From Curtobacterium sp. 458 (lineage in GTDB: Bacteria; Actinomycetota; Actinomycetes; Actinomycetales; Microbacteriaceae), in the NCBI RefSeq assembly GCF_030406605.1, contig NZ_CP129104.1:3610687-3674686 (forward strand): a stretch of 64,000 nt of DNA, in the 5' to 3' direction. Under the pieces are notes generated by a model. That model ran no database searches, had not been told where the DNA came from, and was given only the letters and a program-made list of their open reading frames with translations. Positions 45,991 to 52,758 of this stretch are shown one piece after another. The translations under genes were made by a program, and so were the position numbers. Position 1 is the stretch's first letter. Every line of letters begins with the position of its first letter.

Positions 45991-46716
45991 ATGGCGAACA
46001 ACCGACTCCGACGCCTCATGCTGCCCCTCATCGGCGCGCTCGCGCTGGGCATCGCGGTGTCCACCCCAGCAGCCCCCGCGTCGGCCATCACGACCCCGTC
46101 GGGCACGCCCTACGTGACCTACACGGCGAACATCAGCGCCAAGGGGTCCGGCACGGGCTACTCCTCCTACATCAACATCCACGACGCGCACAACAACGCG
46201 ATCTCGTTCGGCATCCAGTCCGACTCCGGTTCACCCCAGAGCAAGGGCAAGCCCCGCTACATCTGGGAGCGCGTGCAGAACGGCAAGTTCACGTACGGCT
46301 ACCTCAACGCGGCGTCGAACAACCTCACCCCGGTGGGCCTCCGCTGGTGGACGAACGACACCGTCGCGCTGAGTGTCAACCACCGAACGGTCGCCACCGT
46401 GAAGGTCAACCTCGAGCCGCGGCTGTTCTTCAACGCCGAGGCGAACGCCCGCCTGAACGGCGACGTCGTCCACTCGACGGTGCAGAACGTCAGCATCGCC
46501 GTCGGCAACGTCTCGGGACGCAAGGGTCTGAACGGCACCTGGAACACGGGCTTCTCCTTCCACGGACTCAAGGCGAAGCAGACGAACTCCGCCAAGCAGC
46601 AAGGAGCGAGCTTCGCGATCGACGGCCGGGTCTCGGGCCTCGGGTCGGGTCGCAACTGGGACACGGACCAGGTCTCGGGCATCGCGATGATCGCCCAGTA
46701 CTGGAACGGCCGCTGA
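45991..46716 (+). CDS. Secreted protein of unknown function (241 aa)
   Basis: A signal peptide (residues 1-32: RLRR, hydrophobic LPLIGALALGIAV, cleavage at ASA) leads to a mature protein of about 209 aa. The mature part is rich in Gly, Asn, Ser and aromatic residues and predicted all-beta (YVTYTANISAKG; YIWERVQNGKFTYG). It has no cysteine, so no disulphides. The style suggests a beta-sandwich binding protein or lectin-like module, but no family is recognised. ATG 45991 follows AGGACC repeats. It is monocistronic and ends at a hairpin. Confidence 0.75.
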   Translation: MANNRLRRLMLPLIGALALGIAVSTPAAPASAITTPSGTPYVTYTANISAKGSGTGYSSYINIHDAHNNAISFGIQSDSGSPQSKGKPRYIWERVQNGKFTYGYLNAASNNLTPVGLRWWTNDTVALSVNHRTVATVKVNLEPRLFFNAEANARLNGDVVHSTVQNVSIAVGNVSGRKGLNGTWNTGFSFHGLKAKQTNSAKQQGASFAIDGRVSGLGSGRNWDTDQVSGIAMIAQYWNGR

Positions 46717-46732
46717 ACCGCTGAACACCCGT

Positions 46733-46770
46733 CCGGAGTGCCGGCCACCTACGAGTGACCGGCACTCCGG
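46733..46770. terminator. Hairpin between convergent secreted-protein and SSB genes
   Basis: A 12-bp perfect stem CCGGAGTGCCGG (46733-46744) / CCGGCACTCCGG (46759-46770) with a 14-nt loop. Confidence 0.8.
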
Positions 46771-46791
46771 TACGCGGGATGTCGGACGGGT

Positions 46792-47490
46792 TCAGGCCGC
46801 AGCCCCGCCGACGTACGGGTCCTCCGGCTCGTGCCCGTCGACGTCCTCCGCATCGGGCCCGACCGGCCGGAGCGCGTGGGCCGGACCAGCGGTGGCGAAG
46901 CCCATGCCTGGTGCAGGCTCGCCGAGTATCGCCGCCGCGTGTCGATCCGCCTCGGCCGGGTCCGGGAGCCGCTCGACGTCGGGCTCGTCGCCCGCGCGGG
47001 TACCAGACTGGTCGTCCGGACCGACGCCCGGGTCGTCGTCGGGCAGGGCCGGGTCGTGCTGGCCGTGGACCTCGCCCGTCTGGGGGTCCACCCGCGAGCT
47101 GTCCACGGGCGAGACCGCGACCTCGTTCGCCTGGCGCGGGACACGGATCCAGTTGCTGATGCCCCACGCGAGGTCGTGCCCGATGCCCTCGGCGTCGACC
47201 TCGACCGAGGTGCCGCCGCGACCGTCCCGCTCCCACGTGCGGATGCGCACCCGGCCGGTCACCACGATGCGGTCGCCCTTCTTCAGGGACTTGTGGACGT
47301 TCGCCGCGAGCGACCGGAAGGCCGTGACGGTGAACCAGTTGGTCGCGCCGTTCGTCCAGACGCCGGTGGCGCGGTCGAACCGGCGCGACGGTGAGGCCAG
47401 ACGGAGGCTCGTGATGGCGACGCCGGTGTCGGTGACCAGGTGCCGGGGTTCGGTGGCGACGATGCCGCAGATCGTGATCGTGTCGTTCAT
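46792..47490 (-). CDS. Single-stranded DNA-binding protein paralogue
   Basis: A 232-aa protein with an N-terminal OB fold (about 1-110): ITICGIVATEPRHLVTD, then WFTVTAFRSLAANVHKSLKK and GDRIVVTGRVRIRTW, clear SSB elements. The C-terminal half is Asp/Pro-rich and ends YVGGAAA, without the DDDIPF-like acidic tip through which housekeeping SSB recruits partners. It is therefore likely to be an accessory SsbB-type protein (competence or recombination) rather than the essential SSB. ATG 47490 is 6 nt after GACGAT, possibly leaderless. Confidence 0.88.
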   Translation of the reverse strand: MNDTITICGIVATEPRHLVTDTGVAITSLRLASPSRRFDRATGVWTNGATNWFTVTAFRSLAANVHKSLKKGDRIVVTGRVRIRTWERDGRGGTSVEVDAEGIGHDLAWGISNWIRVPRQANEVAVSPVDSSRVDPQTGEVHGQHDPALPDDDPGVGPDDQSGTRAGDEPDVERLPDPAEADRHAAAILGEPAPGMGFATAGPAHALRPVGPDAEDVDGHEPEDPYVGGAAA

Positions 47491-47503
47491 GGTCCGATCG
47501 TCG

Positions 47504-47537
47504 CGAGGCCCGGGCCGCGTCAGCGGCCCGGGCCTCG
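47504..47537. terminator. Perfect 15-bp hairpin downstream of the 81-aa gene
   Basis: The stem CGAGGCCCGGGCCGC (47504-47518) pairs with 47523-47537 around a GTCA loop. It lies between the minus-strand 81-aa gene and the SSB gene, so it terminates the former before the SSB promoter. Confidence 0.8.
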
Positions 47538-47647
47538 ATCTGTGAGTCGTGAAGCACTCAGAGCGACCTGTGCAGGAACGGCGAACCGTGCCCCCAGGCC
47601 GGGTCAGCGTGTGGACCACGGCGCCGCGGTGCCGGTGGTCCGCACCC

Positions 47648-47893
47648 TCAGTGCGCGCGGAACTCCGGACGGTCCGCGAGCGGACCCATCGCCGAGTGGA
47701 CCGCGCTCTTGGCGGAGTCCAGCGACGGGAACACCGATCCGGTACCGCGTCGCCCGAACAGCTCCACGTGGAAGCCGTCCGGCTCGCGGTGGATGCTGCC
47801 GACCGCGCCGGCCGGGCCCACCGCCACCCAGGTGCCTGCGTCACTCGTCGTCGAGTCACCCGTCGTGCTGTTCGTCATCGTGTTGTTCGTCAT
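47648..47893 (-). CDS. Small hypothetical protein (81 aa)
   Basis: ATG 47893 has a very strong ribosome site (GAGGAGGTG, 7 nt upstream). The protein has a Thr/Ser/Asn-rich start (MTNNTMTNSTTGDSTTSDAG). A compact domain follows: VGSIHREPDGFHVELFGRRG, then FPSLDSAKSAVHSAMG. This looks like a beta-beta-alpha DNA- or protein-binding mini-domain of unknown family. It resembles in layout the 98-aa protein at 48638 (Thr-rich start, short domain). It lies downstream of msrA, 36 bp away on the same strand. Confidence 0.68.
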   Translation of the reverse strand: MTNNTMTNSTTGDSTTSDAGTWVAVGPAGAVGSIHREPDGFHVELFGRRGTGSVFPSLDSAKSAVHSAMGPLADRPEFRAH

Positions 47894-47929
47894 CGATCGA
47901 CCACCTCCTCGTGGCCCCGACGCCCGTGG

Positions 47930-48457
47930 CTAGGACGCCAGGATGTACTGACTGTAGGCCTTGCGGACCTTGTTCACCTTCGGCAGCGCCACCGCGAGGC
48001 AGTAGCCCTGACCGGGGTTCTTCGCGAAGAAGTCCTGGTGGTACTCCTCCGCCCGGTGGAACGTCGTGAGCGGCTCGATGGTCGTCACGACACCGCCGTC
48101 CCAGACATCCGAGGCGCGTTCGACCGCGCGCTCGAACAGCGCACGCTGTCCGTCGTCCGCGGGGAACATCGCCGAGCGGTACTGCGTGCCGACATCGGCC
48201 CCCTGGCGGTTCAGCTGGCGCGGGTCGTGCAGCGTGAAGAAGACGTCGAGCACCACGTCGGCCGGCAGCACCGACTCGTCGAAGGTGACCGCGACGGCCT
48301 CGGCGTGACCGGTCGTGCCCGTGCAGACGGCTTCGTAGGTCGGGCCGTCGGTCGTCCCTCCGACGTACCCGGACACGACGTCCTGCACGCCCTGGAGCGT
48401 GCGGTACACCGCATCGAGGCACCAGAAGCATCCACCAGCGAGCACGAAGGTCGTCAT
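47930..48457 (-). CDS. msrA: Peptide methionine-(S)-sulfoxide reductase
   Basis: Repairs oxidised methionine in proteins. The 175-aa product carries the catalytic motif GGCFWC (Cys10, resolving-type Cys13), and the segments GYVGGTTDGPTYEAVCTGTTGHAEAV and TQYRSAMF are characteristic. TAGCGT is 7 nt before ATG 48457, so the gene is leaderless. Followed by the 81-aa gene. No msrB fusion is present. Confidence 0.96.
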   Translation of the reverse strand: MTTFVLAGGCFWCLDAVYRTLQGVQDVVSGYVGGTTDGPTYEAVCTGTTGHAEAVAVTFDESVLPADVVLDVFFTLHDPRQLNRQGADVGTQYRSAMFPADDGQRALFERAVERASDVWDGGVVTTIEPLTTFHRAEEYHQDFFAKNPGQGYCLAVALPKVNKVRKAYSQYILAS

Positions 48458-48637
48458 GCCGCCCACGCTACCGCGCACGACGTCCGGGCCCACTGGGAGT
48501 CGGGAGACGCTCCTGCACAGCGAGCGGCCGGAGACGCAGGTCCACAGTTCCGGGCGCTCGCCCCGGCGTGTCGGTGGTCGCCCGTAGCGTCGTCCCCACG
48601 AACCACGGAGACATCGAACGCACCACAGGAGGACACC

Positions 48638-48934
48638 GTGCCGATCACGACCGTGCCGACCACGACCGAGCACACCTCTACCGAACCGGCCTTCCGGCTC
48701 CGCACGTCCTCCGTCGCCCGCAGTCGGGGCGACCTCCGCATCCTCGACGTGCGGGACGACCTCAGCCGCGTGACCCGGGCCAACGGCGAGATCGTCGGCT
48801 ACGTGGACCGCGTGGACGTCGCCGGCGGGACCGCCTACCGCGCACGGCGCTACGTCGCCACCGAGCGGCGCTTCGTCGAGTTCCCCGACGTGTGGTCCGC
48901 CGACGACGCCGTGGACTGCCTGCGGTGGGGATGA
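48638..48934 (+). CDS. Small hypothetical protein (98 aa)
   Basis: GTG 48638 follows ACAGGAGG, a good ribosome site. The first 20 residues are Thr/Pro-rich (PITTVPTTTEHTSTEP). The rest is a single small domain (GDLRILDVRDDLSRVTRAN, EIVGYVDRVDV, YRARRYVATERRFVEF, DDAVDCLRWG) predicted as a beta-rich fold with a short helix. It resembles the small DNA-damage-inducible or ribosome-associated mini-proteins of actinobacteria only in shape; no family is claimed. TAGCGT at 48582-48587 is a candidate -10. Confidence 0.65.
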   Translation: MPITTVPTTTEHTSTEPAFRLRTSSVARSRGDLRILDVRDDLSRVTRANGEIVGYVDRVDVAGGTAYRARRYVATERRFVEFPDVWSADDAVDCLRWG

Positions 48935-49022
48935 TGCGCTCCACGCGGCGCCCGTCCGGCGGAAGTGCGGATCGCCGGGTGGCCTCCACGACGTCACGCC
49001 GCACGGTCGGTACGGTTCGCGC

Positions 49023-50198
49023 ATGAACTGGTGGAACGACCTGATGGACTGGACCGCGTCGGACGCGGGATGGCGGGTGCTGTCGGGCGCCATCATCCCC
49101 TTCGTCGCCATCGTGGTGGCCGGTGTCGTCGCCGCGCTCATCGGCCGCGGCGCGACCAAGCGGGTCGTCGCCCTGCAGGAGCGCGAGGCGAAGAACGCCG
49201 CCGTCGCGGCCATCATCTCCGCGGCACGGAAGGCTGCGACGTGGGGGTCGCTCGGGCACGACGAGCGCGCCTACGCCGACCACCTGGCCGAGGACGCCGA
49301 CGTCCGGCTGCGGCTCCTGCCCGTGAGCGGTTCACCGATGGCCGCGAACTGGGCACAACACGAGATCGCCGACATCAAGAAGAACTCGTCGACCTTCTCG
49401 TTCCAGGCGGAACAGTCCCTCGCGGAGTTCCGCGACCGTCTCCTCGAGTGGCAGGCCCGGCCGAACCGGGCGCGCAAGCTCTTCAAGAGCGACCTCGAGC
49501 GGTGGAAGTTCGAGTCCCCGGACCCGGACGCTGAACTCGTGAAGCGGCAGCAGGACTGGAACGCCGACCAGGCTTCGGCTCGACAGTCCGACGCGCAGAC
49601 GCCGTCCACGACGTCGCTGCGGCCCGCTCCCCGGTCGGGAGCCGGCGCTGCCCCGGCCCCGTCGGCTGCCGGCGCGTCGGGTGCCACGGCAGCGACCACG
49701 CCGCTCGGCGACGGCCTGACCCGCCCCTACGGTGACGGACTGGCCCGGCCCGACGGCGACGGCTCGTCCGCACAGGCACCGATCCGGCCGGCGCTCGGCT
49801 CCCCGGCCTCCCGCTCGGCCTCCGCAGCGGCCGCTTCCGCACCGGCGACGTCCGCACCTGCGCCCGGCGCGTCGGCCGGTCCCGCACGGGCGGTGTCCGC
49901 CCACCCGGTCGCCCAGCGCCGTACCGACGACGACGAGACCGACGTCGTGGACGACGCCGCACGACCCGGCACGCAGGACCGCGAGGTGCCTCCGCCCGTG
50001 GCTCGACCGACCGCTGCCGATGCACACGTCAACCGTCCCGCTGCCACGGTCTCGGCGCCGAGTACGAAGTCGGTCCCCACGCGGGTCGACGGCGCTGCCG
50101 CCGAGCCGGCCGACGCACACGAGACCGACGAAGCGCCCTACACGCAACCGATCAGCGCGAACGAGATCCGCCGCCGCGCGTCCGACGACGACGAGTGA
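49023..50198 (+). CDS. Single-pass membrane protein with long Ala/Pro-rich cytoplasmic tail (391 aa)
   Basis: A short N-terminus precedes one membrane helix (VLSGAIIPFVAIVVAGVVAALIG, about 20-42). A helical, probably coiled-coil segment to about residue 175 follows (VVALQEREAKNAAVAAIISAA; EQSLAEFRDRLLEWQ). The rest is a low-complexity tail of about 200 residues rich in Ala, Pro, Ser, Asp, with repeats such as GDGLTRPYGDGLARPDGDG, ending in an acidic DDDE. TACGGT is 6 nt before ATG 49023 (leaderless). The function is unknown; it may act as an envelope scaffold. Confidence 0.75.
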   Translation: MNWWNDLMDWTASDAGWRVLSGAIIPFVAIVVAGVVAALIGRGATKRVVALQEREAKNAAVAAIISAARKAATWGSLGHDERAYADHLAEDADVRLRLLPVSGSPMAANWAQHEIADIKKNSSTFSFQAEQSLAEFRDRLLEWQARPNRARKLFKSDLERWKFESPDPDAELVKRQQDWNADQASARQSDAQTPSTTSLRPAPRSGAGAAPAPSAAGASGATAATTPLGDGLTRPYGDGLARPDGDGSSAQAPIRPALGSPASRSASAAAASAPATSAPAPGASAGPARAVSAHPVAQRRTDDDETDVVDDAARPGTQDREVPPPVARPTAADAHVNRPAATVSAPSTKSVPTRVDGAAAEPADAHETDEAPYTQPISANEIRRRASDDDE

Positions 50199-50240
50199 CC
50201 CGCGCGGGCACCAGACCCGCACCCGCACCGGCCCCGGCGC

Positions 50241-50335
50241 CGGACCCGCACGGACACCAGACGCGCACCGCCACCGGACCCGCACGGACACCAGACGCGC
50301 ACCGCCACCGGACCCGCACCGCCACCAGACGCGAG
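50241..50335 (+). repeat. 34-bp tandem repeat (2.8 copies)
   Basis: The unit (begins CGGACCCGCACGGACACC, ends CACCGCCAC) occurs exactly at 50241-50274 and 50275-50308, with a shortened third copy to 50335. It lies between the membrane-protein gene and the terminator; no gene is present in this stretch. Confidence 0.85.
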
Positions 50336-50366
50336 AAGGCCGCCACCCCGAGGGGTGGCGGCCTTC
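50335..50366. terminator. Terminator between the 391-aa gene and tRNA-Arg
   Basis: A 15-bp perfect stem GAAGGCCGCCACCCC / GGGGTGGCGGCCTTC with a two-base GA apex, between convergent transcripts. Confidence 0.85.
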
Positions 50367-50374
50367 GCCGTCGG

Positions 50375-50447
50375 TGCCCCCGGCAGGAATCGAACCCGCG
50401 ACACGGAGGGTAGAAACCACCTGCTCTATCCACTGAGCTACGGAGGC
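50375..50447 (-). tRNA. tRNA-Arg(TCT)
   Basis: Minus strand: acceptor GCCTCCG pairs with CGGGGGC (one G-U), D-arm GCTCAGTGGATAGAGC, anticodon loop TTTCTAC (TCT), T-arm GCGGG TTCGATT CCTGC, discriminator A, CCA not encoded. The anticodon stem GGTGG/CCTCC contains a T-T mismatch. TAGAAT (50464-50459) is the likely -10 and overlaps the TAG stop of the upstream kinase-like gene. Confidence 0.93.
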
Positions 50448-50461
50448 GGACGGCGACGATT

Positions 50462-51022
50462 CTAGACCGCGGGTCGTGCCAGGCGCTCGACGAACACGTC
50501 GACCTCCCGCTGCGAGCGGAGGTGCACGATGCGCAGGTGCGGCGCGGACCGTTCGAGCGGCGGCACCCGCTCCCGGAACTTGTTGCGGGTCGAGATCCCC
50601 CAGCGCAGGATGTGCTCGCGGTCGGTGAAGAACGTCCACAGCGACGGCTCGACGTTCCCGTTCCAGAGCTCGAGGCGGCGCAGGCGTCGCCGGAGGGTCC
50701 GTCGCAGCAGCCGCCAGAGCGCCACTCGGGTCGGCAGGTCCACCCACACGAGCGTGTCGGCGCGCTCCACGAGCAGTTCACGCACCGGGGCGTACATCCA
50801 CTCCGTCACCCAGGCCGGCTCGCTCGTGAAGCGATCGACGTCGTCGACGAAGGTCGCCCGTGGTTCCCAGTCCGGCCCGTGGAACAGCGCGTCGATCTCG
50901 GTGTGCGGCACGCCGAGCACGTCCGCGATCCGACGGGCGGTGGTCGTCTTCCCGACACCGGACACCCCGGCGACGAGGATCCGGCGCGGCCGGGGGTCGA
51001 GGGCGTCGTCGGCAGTGAGCAC
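50462..51022 (-). CDS. P-loop kinase-like ATPase (adenylate kinase/FlaR-related)
   Basis: A 186-aa NTPase with Walker A GVSGVGKTT (about 20-28), then EIDALFHGPDW as in 'DNA topology modulation protein FlaR-like'/small AAA kinases. The basic stretch LLRRTLRRRLRRLELWNGN and WGISTRNKFRER are family-like lid residues. The phosphoryl acceptor is unknown. GTG 51022 lies 6 nt after TAGGGT (leaderless). It is divergent from the neuA-like gene, 153 bp apart, and upstream of tRNA-Arg. Confidence 0.85.
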   Translation of the reverse strand: MLTADDALDPRPRRILVAGVSGVGKTTTARRIADVLGVPHTEIDALFHGPDWEPRATFVDDVDRFTSEPAWVTEWMYAPVRELLVERADTLVWVDLPTRVALWRLLRRTLRRRLRRLELWNGNVEPSLWTFFTDREHILRWGISTRNKFRERVPPLERSAPHLRIVHLRSQREVDVFVERLARPAV

Positions 51023-51175
51023 CGCACGACCCTAGCCCCGACGGCAGGTGGCGACCAGCCACGGCGCCGGCAGCCATCGACCACGACCCGGGGCAGCCGC
51101 GGCTTCCTGTGCGCTTCCACTGGTGGCCCCCTCGTGTTCGCCTCCGCGACACCGGCCCTCCGTAGCGTCCGGCGC

Positions 51176-51889
51176 ATGAGCTCCATCGGCCGCGTCCTCG
51201 CCGTCGTGCCCGCGCGCGCCGGCTCGAAGGGCGTCCCCGGCAAGAACCTCCGTCAGGTGGGCGGGCGGAGCCTCGTGGCGCGGGCGGTCGACGCCGCGCT
51301 GGCGACGCCCTCGATCGACACGGTCGTGGTCTCCACCGACGGACCCGACATCGCCGACGAGGCCCGAGCCGCGGGCGCCCGGGTGCTGCACCGACCGGCG
51401 GACCTCGCCGGGGACACGGCTTCGAGCGAATCGGCGCTGCTGCACGTGCTGGACGTCCTCGAGCAGATCCACGACGAGGTACCCGAGGTCCTCGTGTTCC
51501 TGCAGGCGACCTCGCCGTTCACCGACCCCGCCGACCTCGACGCGGCGGTGCACCGCGTGCGCAGCGGCGCCGCGGACGTCGTGTTCGCCGCGGCGCCGTC
51601 GCACGCCTTCCTCTGGCGCGTGGACGCCGACGGGCGGGCCCGCGCCGTGAACCACGACGCTGCGGTGCGCCCGCATCGGCAGGACCGCGCTGCGGAGTTC
51701 CGCGAGACCGGGTCCTTCTACGTCCTCCGCGTCGACGGGTTCCGGGAGCACGGGCACCGGTTCTTCGGCCGGACCGAACTCGCCGTCGTGGACGCCGCCA
51801 CCGCCGTGGACGTCGACGACGAGACCGACCTCACCGTGGCCCAGGCACTCGCCACCGCGCTCGTCCCCGTACCGAACGGAGCACCATGA
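51176..51889 (+). CDS. neuA: Acylneuraminate cytidylyltransferase-like protein
   Basis: A 237-aa nucleotidyltransferase with the NeuA/KdsB signature PARAGSKGVPGKN near residues 12-24, VVVSTDGPDIADEA and LQATSPFTDPADLD. It would activate a nonulosonic (sialic-like) or other 2-keto acid sugar as its CMP derivative. TAGCGT is 7 nt before ATG 51176 (leaderless). Its stop overlaps the neuB-like ATG (ATGA), so the operon is tightly coupled. The exact sugar cannot be told from sequence. Confidence 0.9.
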   Translation: MSSIGRVLAVVPARAGSKGVPGKNLRQVGGRSLVARAVDAALATPSIDTVVVSTDGPDIADEARAAGARVLHRPADLAGDTASSESALLHVLDVLEQIHDEVPEVLVFLQATSPFTDPADLDAAVHRVRSGAADVVFAAAPSHAFLWRVDADGRARAVNHDAAVRPHRQDRAAEFRETGSFYVLRVDGFREHGHRFFGRTELAVVDAATAVDVDDETDLTVAQALATALVPVPNGAP

Positions 51890-52758
51890 CCGTCACCATC
51901 GGCTCGTCCACGATCGGCGCCGGCCACCCGGCCTACCTGATCGGGGAGATCGGCCTGAACCACAACGGCGACGTCGACATCGCGAAGCGCCTCGTCGACG
52001 TCGCGGCCGACGCCGGACTCCAGGCCGTGAAGTTCCAGAAGCGCACGCCGGAGATCTCCACGCCGGAGCACATGAAGAACACCCCGCGCAGCACGCCGTG
52101 GGGCGACATGACGTACCTCGAGTACCGCTACCGGGTCGAGTTCGACCGCGAGCAGTACATCGAGATCGGCGACCACGCCACGCTCCGCGGGCTCGACTGG
52201 TTCGCCTCTCCCTGGGACGTGCCCTCCGTGCACTTCCTCGAGGACCTCGGCGTCGTCGCGTACAAGATCGCCTCGGCGTCCGTGACCGACCTCGAGCTGC
52301 TCGAGGCCGTCGCCGCGACGGGGAAGCCCGTGATCCTGTCGACCGGCATGTCCACGCTGGAGCAGATCGACCGCGCGGTCGCGACGCTCGGGACCGCGCG
52401 GCTCGTCCTCATGCACGCGACGTCGACGTACCCGCTCCCGGCGGAGGAGGCGAACCTCCGCATGATCGACACCCTCGCGAACCGGTACGCGGGCGTCCCC
52501 GTCGGGTACTCCGGCCACGAGCCCGGACTGCAGATCTCGATCGCCGCGGTCGCCCTGGGTGCCACCGCGGTGGAGCGGCACATCACGCTCGACCGCACCA
52601 TGTGGGGCTCCGACCACGCGGCCTCGCTCGAGCCGCACGGGCTCGCGACGCTGGCCCGTGACGTGCGGATCATCGAGACCGCGCTCGGCGACGGCATCAA
52701 GCGGGTGTTCCCGGGCGAGGAGGCCCCGCTCGCCAAGCTCCGTCGGGTGGTCGCGTGA
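51886..52758 (+). CDS. neuB: NeuB-family sialic-acid synthase-like protein lacking the SAF domain
   Basis: A 290-aa TIM-barrel protein of the NeuB family: YLIGEIGLNHNGDVDIAKRL, QAVKFQKRTPE, ASPWDVPSVHFLEDL, KIASASVTDLELL, STGMSTLEQI and GYSGHEPGL. It condenses phosphoenolpyruvate with an N-acylated hexosamine (or related sugar) to a nonulosonate. Family members are usually about 340-350 aa with a C-terminal antifreeze-like SAF domain that closes the active site of the dimer partner; that domain is absent here. It overlaps both neighbours by four bases. Confidence 0.9.
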   Translation: MTVTIGSSTIGAGHPAYLIGEIGLNHNGDVDIAKRLVDVAADAGLQAVKFQKRTPEISTPEHMKNTPRSTPWGDMTYLEYRYRVEFDREQYIEIGDHATLRGLDWFASPWDVPSVHFLEDLGVVAYKIASASVTDLELLEAVAATGKPVILSTGMSTLEQIDRAVATLGTARLVLMHATSTYPLPAEEANLRMIDTLANRYAGVPVGYSGHEPGLQISIAAVALGATAVERHITLDRTMWGSDHAASLEPHGLATLARDVRIIETALGDGIKRVFPGEEAPLAKLRRVVA

